A DNA stretch of 64,000 bases from Paramoeba atlantica (GCA_977017575.1 CDRNVI010000062.1:62001-126000); one strand, 5' to 3'; shown: positions 20,012-30,529, counted from the stretch's first letter. The notes: generated by a model not told the origin, from the letters alone. Translations and numbers: made by a program.

Positions 20012-21859
20012 TCATTCTTCCAACATACATGTATACAGCATCGTGTCGTGCCTTGTGCTTAACCCCGAAGCGCCCCGAAATGAAGTCACCGTAAGGTTTT
20101 GCCACACGATAGAACCGTAATTATCGGGTATCTCACCCTTTAAGAGCCGAGACACCTCAGGGCGAGAATGCAAGGGACCCCATATCGTTAACGGAACCCG
20201 TACATCCAAAACAGACACGTTTTGAAACTCCACCTCCTCTGTCCTATTCCCATCATGAGGGAGAGGGGAGGAGGTGCTGTTTTCATTGTTCTTTCCATTA
20301 CTCCCCTTCTCGTTGTCTACGGGTGGGACCAGCCACACCCGGGAGAGCAGTACTTCCCGTCCATCCCGAGTACGTATGAGCTCCCCGACAACGGAGACAC
20401 ACGCGACGACGGCCTCCACACTCACCACAGTCCCCGAGGGGATCTGGGAGAGTTTGTACAGCGCCGTGAGCTCGTCCACGTTTTGTTCTTTTTCATTTTC
20501 GTTTTGTGTAAATTCATTTTGTATAAATATTTTATTTCGGTATTTTTCCCCCCGGGAGTGGGCGAGTCGTTTGTTGTGGGAAGCCTTTTTATTCTTTTCC
20601 CCCATAGGACTCCAAAACCGTTTTTCGGGAAAGAATTTATTCTTTTTATTCTCAAGAACAAACCGTCCCGAGGAGGGGTCAACCTCCCAATGGTTGCCAT
20701 GAGCATCCGTGAGAACTATATTGATTAAAGAAGTCGAAGTCGAAGACTCAGCGTCTTCTTCTTCTTCTCCTTTTTGTTGTGCAAACAAAAGAGAGTGAAT
20801 GGAGGCGTTTTGTCGAAACCAATTCGCACAGGTAAAAGGTACGAATTCTGGTGTTTCATTTCTGGGATTTGCTCCTCCCAAAAGAGCCCAACAAGGGGCA
20901 GGGGTCGCTACCCCGGGTGTCATCCTCGAGGAGATCACCCAGTGGTTGTGGGACTCGAAAAGGCTGCGCTCGTCGAGGGCGAGTATCAAAAGTACGGGGT
21001 GATACTCACTTTTAGAAAACTCTTTTTTTTGTGACTCGAGGTCGTTTTCTATTCTTTTGTTGGTTTCGATATCGGGTTCGTTTTCGACCCCTTTGAATTG
21101 CTTCCCCCACGCGGTGTGCTCTGGAGAGCTGATCTCACGGTAGAGCAGCACCGCGTGGGTGATGGTGAGAACAGTGCCAATGGCAATCACCTCACAGGCG
21201 GTGATGAATTTCGTGCTTAACGAGGCGCACAGAAGTGCGTCACAGCCGCAGCAGCCGTCCCACAGGGTGAGACGATACCGCAACTCGGGTTCTGTTTTTA
21301 TTTTGATTTGTTTAATGTCTACAACTTGTAGCGTGATGGGGTGAATCGGGGAGGGGTAGAGGGCAAGGAGGTGAACCGTACCGCCTGCAGCCTCCGCTTC
21401 AGGCAGACATGCCTCGTGGTTGTCCGAAGTGACGGAGAGTTGCGGAGCGCGACACGATTTTCTCAGGTAGGTGGTTTCGCGCAAGCACAGGTTGTGATAT
21501 TTCTCAACGAGGTCCATTACTTGACTTACAAATGCGTAACATGACGCGAGGTAATCTTTATAGATATCAAGGCTTCCTGATTTTCGGTGTTTCGTGGAAT
21601 CCATATTCGAAATTTTACTTTTCGCCGAGTGGGCAGAATCTTTCTCGGTAGTGATTTTGCGTTCGAAGAAACTGGAAGTATGAAGTCGTTGGAGAACACC
21701 TTGCACAAGGTAAAGCACTGGTGCGATTGAGACGGATCGAGGTTCTGACCAGATAAATGGATCGTCCGCATTTTCCGCAGCAACTGAATCTTCTGCTTTA
21801 TCAGAGAGAGTGATGTGATGGTGTGTGACACAATGAGCAAGACAAGGAGTAAGGCTCAT
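20012..21859 (-). CDS. RPA1-like single-stranded DNA-binding protein
   Basis: 615 residues, ATG at 21859, TGA stop, intronless. Two regions read as RPA1 OB folds. Residues 172-240 (PITLQVVDIKQI, RYRLTLWDG) resemble the RPA1 N-terminal domain. Residues 473-610 (VVACVSVVGELIRTRDGRE, VPLTIWG, then FRGASGLSTRHDTML) resemble DNA-binding domain B, including the closing G-x-LST box. Residues 355-400 may hold a degenerate domain A (IVLTDAHGNHWEV). The C-terminal zinc-ribbon domain of full-length RPA1 is missing. A hydrophilic spacer separates the folds. RPA binds single-stranded DNA in replication and repair; whether this is the main nuclear RPA1 or a specialised paralogue cannot be told. Confidence 0.72.
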   Translation of the reverse strand: MSLTPCLAHCVTHHHITLSDKAEDSVAAENADDPFIWSEPRSVSIAPVLYLVQGVLQRLHTSSFFERKITTEKDSAHSAKSKISNMDSTKHRKSGSLDIYKDYLASCYAFVSQVMDLVEKYHNLCLRETTYLRKSCRAPQLSVTSDNHEACLPEAEAAGGTVHLLALYPSPIHPITLQVVDIKQIKIKTEPELRYRLTLWDGCCGCDALLCASLSTKFITACEVIAIGTVLTITHAVLLYREISSPEHTAWGKQFKGVENEPDIETNKRIENDLESQKKEFSKSEYHPVLLILALDERSLFESHNHWVISSRMTPGVATPAPCWALLGGANPRNETPEFVPFTCANWFRQNASIHSLLFAQQKGEEEEDAESSTSTSLINIVLTDAHGNHWEVDPSSGRFVLENKKNKFFPEKRFWSPMGEKNKKASHNKRLAHSRGEKYRNKIFIQNEFTQNENEKEQNVDELTALYKLSQIPSGTVVSVEAVVACVSVVGELIRTRDGREVLLSRVWLVPPVDNEKGSNGKNNENSTSSPLPHDGNRTEEVEFQNVSVLDVRVPLTIWGPLHSRPEVSRLLKGEIPDNYGSIVWQNLTVTSFRGASGLSTRHDTMLYTCMLEE

Positions 21860-22030
21860 AACACAGTCATAATATACGATTTAGGTTGTATGCAAACGAA
21901 AAAAGGAAACAAATTTTACGCAAAAGAGTGTGAGAGTGTGAGGGAGAAAAAATATTTCAAAGTTGGCCACGTTATACAAATTTTGTGCGCCCTATATTTT
22001 CGTACCCACCCCCGTAAACGGGAGTACAAC

Positions 22031-22053
22031 TAATGTACAGGACCTGTACATTA
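22031..22053. repeat. Perfect 23-nt palindrome
   Basis: TAATGTACAGG, a central A, then CCTGTACATTA; it lies 170 bp upstream of the RPA1-like gene start. Confidence 0.8.
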
Positions 22054-22481
22054 CAGGGCCCTGTTACGTTACATGTATGAAATTCCGGTAATTCGTTTTT
22101 TGAGTACTCAACGAAGATACCCAACCCAAAAAATAATTTTCATTGCACTGTACTAAGTGTTCTGCCTTTTAAACTAAATACCTGTATAACAATTGACCTC
22201 TCTGACATTAATTTCTTTGTTGGCTGTATTTTCTGTTTTCTTAAGGTGTATGTTCGACTACGACCTTACTCCGAGCAACGATGAATACGTGGATGACGAT
22301 CCCGATTCTTCTGATTCCGAGAGGTACTTGACTTTGAGAAAGTGGGTGGCTTGCTCTATTCAAGAAGCGTTCCGCATGCCATTAAGGTCGGAAACTTCAG
22401 TGGAGTTTTTACGTACACATGAGTAACGCCGAAAAGAACGCAACCAAGTACTCCCCTGAGCGACGGCCTCCACCGGTACTA

Positions 22482-23523
22482 CAGTAAACGTCACTATTCT
22501 GAGAGTCGCTAAAAATGAGAATTGGACTGTCAACGTACAACTGGCTAAAATGAGAATGCACCTTGGAAAATGAGAATGGAGCTTCGGTCATGTGTCAACG
22601 TTCAATTCAATTTTACACTCAAAAGTGAGAATTGAAAAACAACGCTTTCGTTCTCTCACTGATTAACTCACTGCTTCATCTTCACTAACTGGAGAGTATG
22701 CGAGAGATCGGTGGAAATCACTGGGGATACCGTATACTCCCCCAGTAATGGACCCCCCAGTAGCAGAGATTTCGCCATTTTTGGGCCGACACACAGTAAC
22801 AAGGATTTGTCTCGGGAGGGTGGTTGGAGGGGGGGTGTCTGGACAGGATGAGGGTGGTTGTGCAGTAGCGAATCGCGTGGTTTCTGGGTTGGCTGTACAG
22901 AAAATCAACGCACTCATGAACGAAAAAGGCCTTTGCCCACCGAAAAAGCATACCCCACCCAGTAACAAGGATTTGGCCTTTATGGTCCAAAATCGATTCT
23001 ATTACTGGGGGGGTATAGGTAGGTGGAGATAGATGGGGATCACAGGGGATCACTGCAGATCATTTTTATCGTTGTCCCTTCTCTTCTTCCATTCATGAAA
23101 GGCACACAAATATCTTAGTGAGACCAAAAAAGAAAAGAAAACACTGATTTAGGTGACTACAAGTAATGAAACTTTGTTTTTCTGAAAACAAAACGCTAAT
23201 ACACAAAAGGAAAACTTGTGCTGTTTGACTGCGCGGTGTTCTTCTGATGAAGAAGAACTCCTTGGTTCTGCAAACCAAGGAGATAGTGGGAGATCTCTGG
23301 GGGTCATTTTTGTGCACCCAAAGCGGCCTGCTGCTCCGCTGCTAATATTTTTCTTGCAAAACGTTTTCTTTTTTAAAAATGAGAATTATGATTTGACCTC
23401 ATAAAAAAGTGCCTGTCAACGTTCAACAGACCAATTCTGAGAATAGTGACGAAAAACGACAAAAAAGCCGTTTTTTCTGTGTCAACGTACAACTGAGCAT
23501 TCTGAGAATAGTGACGTTTACTG
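22482..23523. mobile_element. Tc1/mariner-like MITE family A, copy 1
   Basis: Both ends are CAGTAAACGTCACTATTCTG (right end inverted) with flanking TA (22480-22481, 23524-23525). Subterminal copies of TGTCAACGTACAACTG and AAAATGAGAAT recur at both ends. It contains a complete family B element (22730-23019). The 904-bp copy at 32181-33084 lies in opposite internal orientation. Confidence 0.88.
22730..23019. mobile_element. MITE family B, copy 1, nested in family A
   Basis: Ends CCGTATACTCCCCCAGTAAT and the inverted CCTATACCCCCCCAGTAATA, flanked by TA. The word CAGTAACAAGGATTTG is repeated inside. Same layout as 62500-62813. Confidence 0.85.
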
Positions 23524-23525
23524 TA

Positions 23526-23777
23526 ATCCAGCGAATGGAAGACAACATCGTTGCTTTGTGCGCTGGGTAGATGAGCCTGCGACTGCGCCAACTCTCTGAT
23601 CCGGAAAGCAACGTTCTCAAATCCTTGTGCAACGTCCCCGTGGATGAGAACATGTTGCTGCACGGTCTTGTGCTCTTGACAAAGTCCCGGGACACGGGTT
23701 TTCTCTTTTTCAAGGACGTGGAGTAAAGGTGGAAGAGGTGCCCGGGCATGGGCGGTGGACGCAATCGACTCAGACAT
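23526..23777 (-). pseudogene. Unknown small coding relic cut by family A element
   Basis: From the ATG at 23777 the minus strand encodes MSESIASTAHARAPLPPLLH and then QQHVLIHGDVAQGFENVAFR before running into the family A element at 23523. A related stretch, QQHVLIDVDNFVNEP, is readable on the minus strand at 19507-19620 inside the copy at 19005. I do not recognise the family. Low support: only about 84 codons outside the element. Confidence 0.3.
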
Positions 23778-23804
23778 GGTCGCTGAGCTTCGCTGATGCT
23801 TCAA

Positions 23805-24779
23805 CCGACGTCATCGCTGGTCACATGAAAAATTTCCTGAAGTAAAAATATGGAGGATTTTATAAGGACACGAATCAGGATCGCGAAGTTTTGGCCCATT
23901 GGTTCAAGACCATGTGGCTATAGTTGCGTGACAGCAATGTCCAAGATGGCAAAGTTCACTGGGACCGGAACAAGAAATTGAAGGAGGAAGTGGAAGAAAG
24001 TAGTACGCGCACTGAAAGCATCGTGTGTGCGCTGGTGGGTGGATCGCCCCCAATATTACAGGGACTCTATTGAAGAACTGAATCAAAGCGATCCCCGAGT
24101 TCTCAAGCGGAAGTCCCGTGGGACGCACTCCTGTAAATTTTACTAAGAAGATCATGAGGATCAAGAAGCCATTCAGCAATACCGAGTGCATGTTAAAACA
24201 TCCATACACCCCCGTTCATGCCATATTGTTACAGTTTTCCTGGACGTATGAGGTGCGCTAAAGGGGAAATAATGTCTGTTTTGAAGAGATCTCGGCAGGG
24301 GCTCCCGAGGAAAAATATTGCAAGCAACTGAAATATCGCATTGTGGAATCTTGTGTCGACCTAAAAAGTTTATTTTGACTGAACTTGTGGAACCTTCTGT
24401 CGACCTAAAAAGTCAATTTTGACGGAAACTTTTGTTGGAGAAGACGGAAAGGATGAGTCAGAAGAGGAGCATATTTCTACAACTTCTACAATCTATTAAG
24501 ATGAGACGGTCAGCGCCAGTACCACCTGAAAGATGACTGTTCCAGAGAAGGCCACAAGGAGCTCCCGACCATTCTTTCCCATGCTGAGTGTGTCCGGCAT
24601 CAGTGAAATTTAAAAATTTGATTATAAAAATAAATAAATCTTTCTTAAATACGGATCTTACTATCATACAAAGGTAGCTACTATAATCTATCTATTTATC
24701 TCACGAAGGAAATACCAAAAGGGATTGTATCCTTTTCCCCTCCCACATAATGCCCATACACTGTGCTAATGTTAAAAAG
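23805..24779. other. Stretch without a recognised gene
   Basis: No family recognised. Around 24340-24430 a unit of about 45 bp, containing CTGTCGACCTAAAAAGT, is present twice in direct orientation. Confidence 0.4.
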
Positions 24780-25815
24780 TTAATAATTCACCCGATTTCC
24801 ACCATTTGCTACACACTCTTGCAGCCTTCTTTCAAAGGAGTCAACTACTGTTTGAGCCAGCTCACGAGCTTTTGGACTCCTCAAAAATTCTTCAGATACC
24901 TGGATAATCTCGGATTGCGTATTCGGACACTTTTTATTCTTCTCCTGTATTAAAAAAGACCAAAAATTTTCAAATAGGAGAAAGGTCAGGAGAATCCGCC
25001 GGCCATTTCGGGAGAATAGCTCCATCGGAACTTTTGTAGGTGCGCAAACTTTGAGTACCTATTTCATCCCTCGTCCCCCACCACATCATTGTCTTCTTCG
25101 CCGTATGTGGCGGTGCTCCGTCATCCTGAAAAATCATGTTAAGGTGAGATGCATGGTAAGGAATCCACTGTTTCATCAAGATTTCCTTTCGGTAGTAATA
25201 ATTTCCTAATTTGCGACCAGGAGGGGGGATCTCACGACTTTCACCGCGATACAAAGAGCGTGTGGCCTCGTGTGCGTAAAACTCTGTAAAGTTGTTACAC
25301 CAATGCCAAAGGATATTACCTTGAATGTCTATGCCACCCCAGAGCATGACTTTAGTGGGATGATGTACCCGCGATCGATAAACAACATCTTCATCACTTT
25401 GCCAAGCTTTTCGAGTACCGTCCCCGGCATGTACATACGTTTCATCAGTTATAAGGAGTTTCTTTAAAAAGAGTCCTCCTGTGAGTTGTTGCTCTTTCAA
25501 CAAAGCCTGACAAAACAGCACCCGGGCTTCCTTCTTTGCAGGGGTCAGATTCAGAGTGTTTTTCTTTCTTTTGTACTTATACTTAAATAATTCGACTGCA
25601 TGTCATTCGATTTAATGTGAACATGTGGCACAGATCCGCCGGAGTGAAGTATCCCGTTAAGTACAAAACTCGTAGGGCCACGGTATGTGGTGTCTTCAAG
25701 CTGCCTTTCTGAGATAAAATCACCGGAAGCCCGCGTCTACGCCGAGTTGCAAGTTTAGCTGGTCGCCCTCGAGGCTTCTTCGCAGGAGTGATCTTGTCTA
25801 CCTCACCAGTAGGAC
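24780..25815 (-). pseudogene. Tc1/mariner-family transposase, frameshifted
   Basis: The catalytic domain reads LLITDETYVHAGDG (first D), KVMLWGGIDIQGNILW, FQDDGAPPHTAKKT (second D), WPADSPDLSPI and then, after a frame change near 24990, ENFWSFLIQEKN (E). The N-terminal part near 25740-25810 shows a GRPR-like linker (AKKPRGRPAKLATRRRR) and possible helix-turn-helix, in another frame from the catalytic part. So there are at least two frame breaks. By eye 49 residues separate the second D and the E, against 34 in classic Tc1, because of an insert rich in W, T and S. Inverted ends were not found. Confidence 0.82.
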
Positions 25816-26690
25816 CCCTCGACCATTTGTTTTCTTAAATCACGCATGCTTCGAAGAATTCGCTGCTGCTCTTCAAAAAGTGTAAAATAAGAGTTTTTTA
25901 GGGTATCAAGTCTATGGGAATATTCAAGAACTTCGTGCCTAAGCGTCTGGCACCTTATTTTGCATTCGTCAGATTCGAGTACAGAAACGCGGACGTACTC
26001 TTTTGAACGAGCTTCTCGTTCCTCAGATGCATTTATTACCCTCCTGTGAATCCGCAGGCTCTTCTTTAAACGTTTTATCGCATTTCTCTGTGCCTGCACA
26101 GTTCGATTTAGCGAACTAATTGTTTTTTTAAGAGTGGCTAAAGGTGTGGTTGAGTTAGAAGCCTCATTTTCGGAAGGGGGTTCCAACGAATCACCGGTAA
26201 TCTCAATTCGCTCCATCACATGTACGTCCGGGGGTTCGTTGCAGTCTCTGAGAGCGAGACAAACCTCGGGAGACGTCTTCTGAACTTCTCCACTTTGCTG
26301 AATCTGCGGTTCTGGGGGTTCTAAGGCGGGGGATGCTAAAGTGGATGCTAAGTGATGTGATATACTCTGAGTGATTTCCAATAGATCTGCTTGAAAAGTA
26401 TGGTCCGCTATGCATTTCGTTGAATGGTGCGTCTGTTGCGATTTTTGAAAAAAAAAGGGGAGAGTCATATCTTCGGAATCGCAACTTTCCGAACCGATAC
26501 CTTCACCTACAACGAAAGCGATATCTGAACCACTTTCGTGGTAGGCAGATTCGCATTCCTCAGAATCCCCCGAAGTCGAGCAAGAGGAATCATACTCCGT
26601 TTCAGAAGCTTCCGAAGGTTCCCAGTCGGTATCCGTTGCGGAAGACGCGGAAAGACTCTCTGCAGAGAGACTTGAGTCCGTTTGTGACAT
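25803..26690 (-). CDS. Acidic, serine-rich coiled-coil protein next to the Tc1 gene
   Basis: 295 residues from the ATG at 26690 (the frame to 26711 starts with GTG); stop TGA at 25803. Residues 1-75 are strongly acidic and Ser-rich (DWEPSEASETEYDSSCSTSG). Residues 190-290 form a likely coiled coil (TLKKTISSLNRTVQAQRNAI onward). It ends where the transposase's DNA-binding region begins, in another frame. It could be an accessory ORF of the same element or an independent gene. No family recognised. Confidence 0.5.
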   Translation of the reverse strand: MSQTDSSLSAESLSASSATDTDWEPSEASETEYDSSCSTSGDSEECESAYHESGSDIAFVVGEGIGSESCDSEDMTLPFFFQKSQQTHHSTKCIADHTFQADLLEITQSISHHLASTLASPALEPPEPQIQQSGEVQKTSPEVCLALRDCNEPPDVHVMERIEITGDSLEPPSENEASNSTTPLATLKKTISSLNRTVQAQRNAIKRLKKSLRIHRRVINASEEREARSKEYVRVSVLESDECKIRCQTLRHEVLEYSHRLDTLKNSYFTLFEEQQRILRSMRDLRKQMVEGSYW

Positions 26691-27096
26691 TGAAAAATAA
26701 GAACAAATCACTGAAAGTAGATAATTTTCAGATAAAATTTTGACATAAAAAATACTCTGGTCAAGTACTGCAAAATGATGAATTCTGACTATTTTTCCGT
26801 TGTTATCCTAACGTATCCGAGTAACTACGAAAAAAAACTAGCTAAAAAGCTCCTTCCATGCTCTCAAAACTTTTGTAACATTTTTTCTGAACGGGGGTGT
26901 ATGTCTATCTGTTATTAGATTGGGAAAATGTCCTGCGCACGGAAAAAGAGACAGGGTTACTTACGAACGCTTAAAATGGGCAAAGTATAAAGGGGGCGTC
27001 ACAAAAACTTTAAAATACTTTCTTTATAGATTTTTAGTCCCAAAGTTTTCATGAACCCCGAAAATAGGGAGAAAAAGGAAAAAAAAGGCCCAGCTG
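26691..27096. other. Gene-free spacer
   Basis: AT-rich; no gene or repeat recognised. Confidence 0.4.
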
Positions 27097-27738
27097 TTAA
27101 AATAAACCATCATTCGTATCTCTCAAACGGGTGAGTATACCGTTACTGACGATAATTTCTGTTCCCTTCACATCGTAGTACAAGCCCTTCAACTTTCCTT
27201 CCACGTCCAAAGTTCCCTCCAAATTTTCGTTGCCATCGAGATGCATGTCACACAGAGACGAGGGGAGCATTGAGAAATCAACCCACCCTGCAAAGTGGTT
27301 TAAAGAAATGCTCAAGCATTCTATCGAAGGAGGCAAAGACAGAAAATTCGGCGTTCCACTAAACTTATTGTCCGAAATGCCGAGATTTTCCAATGAAGAG
27401 GGGAGACTTTCAAATGGAACGCTTCCCTGTAGTTGATTACTCAACAAACTTAACTCTTCTACAGTTCCGGGAAGATAATTCCAATCCAACTCACCACTAA
27501 GATAACTGCTCCACCAGTAAATGCCCACCACATTGGAGTCCGAATCACATCCAATTCCACACCACTCGCATGCGGGGGTATCGGTACTCCACGTGTCTTG
27601 ATCCTGTTCCACGTTTTTCACGAATCGTGCCAAGTCATACTCCAGGGGGAGGGGAACTCCAGCTACCTTTCCCGGGCGCTGACCATGTGGAGCTTCCGAA
27701 TCCAACGTACGCAACAAAATGTTGTGGTAGATAGACAT
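27097..27738 (-). CDS. LRR protein E
   Basis: 213 residues, ATG at 27738, stop TAA. The cap is PGKVAGVPLPLEYDLARFVK, then WSTDTPACEWCGIGC. LRRs include LPGTVEELSLLSNQLQG, LPSSLENLGISDNKFSG and LPPSIECLSISLNHFAG. It ends with a short tail containing GLYYDVKGTEIIVSNG. It is almost identical to the copy at 28025-28646, so this is a recent tandem duplication. Intact where the other copy is frameshifted. Confidence 0.88.
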   Translation of the reverse strand: MSIYHNILLRTLDSEAPHGQRPGKVAGVPLPLEYDLARFVKNVEQDQDTWSTDTPACEWCGIGCDSDSNVVGIYWWSSYLSGELDWNYLPGTVEELSLLSNQLQGSVPFESLPSSLENLGISDNKFSGTPNFLSLPPSIECLSISLNHFAGWVDFSMLPSSLCDMHLDGNENLEGTLDVEGKLKGLYYDVKGTEIIVSNGILTRLRDTNDGLF

Positions 27739-27906
27739 GTAGAATGCTTTTTAAGAGTTTCTAATAAGGAAGAGAAACAAAGGTCACCGTTTATCACTGT
27801 CATAAAAACAAATTGTTTTTTATAAGTCTTTGAATCGACAAGTTGTGCAGAGTCAGGTCGCGTGCTACTGTATTATTGCATTCTAGTGTCAACGTACAAT
27901 ATACAA

Positions 27907-28014
27907 TGGTCCTCTGTTAAACGCGGAGGAAGTTTTCAACGCGAACCGCGCAGCAGCAGTGACCTCTACAAGCACTTGTACTTGAAAACAACCATCGCTT
28001 TTAACGAAGCGACC
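27907..28014. mobile_element. Foldback hairpin element, third copy
   Basis: GTTAAACGCGGAGGAAGTTT at the left and its imperfect complement AACAACCATCGCTTTTAAC at the right match the 95-bp hairpins at 7057 and 8093. It sits exactly between the duplicated LRR genes E and F, at the edge of the duplication. Confidence 0.7.
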
Positions 28015-28024
28015 AAACATTCTA

Positions 28025-28646
28025 TTATCGCGGACGGGTCAGTATACCGTTACTGACGATAATTTCTGTTCCCTTCACATCGTAGTACAAGCCCTTCAAC
28101 TTTCCTTCCACGTCCAAAGTTCCCTCCAAATTTTCGTTGCCATCGAGATGCACGTCACACAGAGACAAGGGGAGCATTGAGAAATCAGCCCACCCTGCAA
28201 AGTGGTTTAAAGAAATGCTCAAGCATTCTATCGAAGGAGGCAAAGACAGAAAATTCGGCGTCCCAGTAAACTTATTGTCCGAAATGCTGAGATTTTCCAA
28301 TGAAGAGGGGAGACTTTCAAATGGAACGCTTCCCTGTAGTTGATTACTCAACAAACTTAACTCTTCTACAGTTCCGGGAAGATAATTCCAATCCAACTCA
28401 CCACTAAGATAATTGCTGCACCAGTAAATGCCCACCACATTGGAGTCCGAATCACATCCAATTCCACACCACTCGCATGCGAGGGGTATCGGTACTACAC
28501 GTGGTTTCATACACTTCCACGTTTTTCACGAATCGTGCCAAGTCATACTCCAGGGGGAGGGGAACTCCAGCTACCTTTCCCGGGCGCTGACCATGTGGAG
28601 CTTCCGAATCCAACGTACGCAACAAAATGTTGTGGTAGATAGACAT
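28025..28646 (-). pseudogene. LRR protein F, frameshifted duplicate of E
   Basis: Nearly identical to LRR E along its length. Within the cap, the minus-strand segment equivalent to PACEW carries one extra base near 28480 (plus strand GCATGCGAGGGGTATCGG against GCATGCGGGGGTATCGG), which breaks the frame between the first 60 codons and the LRR part. Ten to fifteen other changes cluster next to it (28480-28510). The LRRs themselves remain open. Either a young pseudogene or a sequencing error in a G run. Confidence 0.8.
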
Positions 28647-29150
28647 GCAGAATGCTTTTTAAGAGTTTCTAATAAGGAAGAAAAACGAAGGCCACTTTTA
28701 TCTTTGCCATAAAAGCCGTTTTTGGAAGCATTGTTCTTGCGTACTTACTTTGTCAGTCCTTGAATAGGAAAGTTATGCAGAGTAGGGTCGAGTTCTACTA
28801 AAAGTTACAAGAATACAATTACCGTCGACACCATATATTTTACGTCTGGATGTACGTTCCCAAAGAAGCGATCGTAAAAGTGAAATTCATACTTGACCCA
28901 CTTGACCGTGTAGAGAGATCTGGCTAATAATCTACCGGTCACGAGTTAAAAAACAAAACGAAGAGGTTCTACTTTCAAGCTTTTGTCTGTTACTAAATTC
29001 TACTCCTTCATTTAAAACAAAAAAAGAACAGCACAACAAATCGTATGCATCAATGTATAAAGTTTACCTTGTATCTACCCCCCTATTCCCCGTTTTTTCA
29101 TCCATACTTGCCTATTCTCCCCTCCCCCCTTTTCCCCTCTTTCCCCTCCT
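28647..29150. other. Spacer between LRR F and the carrier
   Basis: No gene recognised; a pyrimidine-rich run lies at 29070-29150 (plus strand). Confidence 0.4.
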
Positions 29151-30095
29151 TTACTTTCGCGGTTCCTGAAAATGAAACCTTTGCGCGCCACATAGCGCCA
29201 TGGTACGGTCAAAAATCGCAAACTGCCCCGCCGTCAGGGCACCAATCATCACACAACGCGCCCCGAGTCCCTGCACACACAATGTTCGAAACCCCGTCGC
29301 CTTTGCGAGCCGTACCAACCGCGTGGGAATACTCCCCTCCCCCCCGGCGTTCGGGGATTTATTAATCTTCGACAACAACGTATCGGCGGGATGCGAAATC
29401 ACCGCAGCCGCAATCCCCGCCACCAACCCCGACCCCACCGCCACCGCCATATGCTGCCCCCCCGTCACCCTCCCCGGGTCCACCCCCCCGACGCGGTACA
29501 TCCCCTCCGCGACCCGTCCCTGCACCGCGAACTTCGCCATCGTGTACGGGACCTGTTTCAGCACGATCGGGCCCAGCCCACGGTAGAACCCCCGCACCAC
29601 CCCCTCCGCGGCATAGATCCTCGGCACCGCCGCGACCATCCCGGGCGCGAACCCGGGGTCCGCCACGAGACGGATCCGGGTCGCCTCCAGGGGGCAGAGG
29701 AAGAGGTCCGCGACCGTCTCCGCGACCGCCGCGGAGGCGAGATCGATCGCGGTGCGGTGCCCCCACGCGGCCTCCCCCCCGAGCCGGGCCGCGGCGGTGG
29801 TCCTCAGCAGCTCCACCCCGCCGAACTTGAGCCCGCCCTGGAGGAAGTACCCGAGGGCGGTGGGGCCGAGCCCGAGGGCCAGGGCCCCGGGGCCCTCGGC
29901 GCGGACGACCTGGGAGAGGGCCGCGAGGACCCCGGGGGGGTAGCGCCCGGGGTGGAGCTGCATGCGGGTCTTGACGACGTCGAGGGGGCAGACCGCGGCG
30001 TGGGTGAGGCTGCAGCAGAGGCCACCGGCAAGGCCGGCTTTGAGGTAGTAACGGGCGTCGTAGGGGGGGGTGGTGGTGGGGGGGGGGAGGGACAT
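29151..30095 (-). CDS. Mitochondrial phosphate carrier (SLC25A3/PiC type)
   Basis: 314 residues, ATG at 30095, TAA stop, intronless. Three mitochondrial-carrier repeats show the PxD/E-xx-K/R signatures: PLDVVKTRMQ (P37), PLEATRIRL (P135) and PADTLLSKIN (P236). Details that single out the phosphate carrier are LTHAAVCPLDVVKTRMQ, GLGPTALGYFLQGGLKFGG, QVPYTMAKFAV and ISHPADTLLSKINK. The protein brings phosphate into the mitochondrial matrix for ATP synthesis. No long presequence is present, as in yeast and most protists. Base composition is extremely GC-rich compared with its surroundings, which produces long meaningless frames on the other strand. Confidence 0.95.
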   Translation of the reverse strand: MSLPPPTTTPPYDARYYLKAGLAGGLCCSLTHAAVCPLDVVKTRMQLHPGRYPPGVLAALSQVVRAEGPGALALGLGPTALGYFLQGGLKFGGVELLRTTAAARLGGEAAWGHRTAIDLASAAVAETVADLFLCPLEATRIRLVADPGFAPGMVAAVPRIYAAEGVVRGFYRGLGPIVLKQVPYTMAKFAVQGRVAEGMYRVGGVDPGRVTGGQHMAVAVGSGLVAGIAAAVISHPADTLLSKINKSPNAGGEGSIPTRLVRLAKATGFRTLCVQGLGARCVMIGALTAGQFAIFDRTMALCGAQRFHFQEPRK

Positions 30096-30179
30096 GTTTG
30101 GAGGAAAGGGGAAGTGTGTAGGGAAGTGGAGGGGAGGGTTATGGTGGGGGGAAAAAGGGGTGTGTTTTTTATCAGGGGT

Positions 30180-30529
30180 CCCTAAAAATTTATAGATCTA
30201 GTTTATGGTATTTCAAAAAAAAGTATAGTACTATAAATGCCATTTATAGCACTATAAATACTTTAAAGTGTTTGAGAAAGTCTATTTTTAAGGGAGGCTA
30301 AAAGGGGTTCAAGAAGCCAAAAATTGTATTGGATGTTGTAAGGGGTGCTCATCTCGGGGGCCTGGCGTTCGGCTCGCAGTTCCGGGGTTGAAAACCCTTT
30401 TCTGAGATGGCAGTCTCAGGGAGACTCCATGTTGAGGGTGTCAAAAGCTTGCCGAGAACTAGTTGGTCGGCGTAGTGTAAGATAAACTCTATAACCTAAA
30501 ATTCTTCTTACCTAAAATTCTTATTTTCT
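30180..30529. other. Unexplained block with pol III-like B-box
   Basis: TATAGT-rich sequence (30185-30270), as at the hAT-like ends, is followed by a GC-rich part (30340-30480). GGGGTTGAAAACCC at 30389-30402 recalls a tRNA-type B box but is not a tRNA. A SINE is possible but not shown. Confidence 0.25.

Noticed and set aside
29391-30185. A plus-strand frame of 264 codons rich in Arg, Gly and Pro
   Set aside because: It is antisense to the phosphate carrier gene; extreme GC leaves few stops.
30340-30480. Possible tRNA gene from GGGGTTGAAAACCC
   Set aside because: No A box at the right distance, no acceptor stem and no anticodon arm. Kept only as a weak SINE hint.
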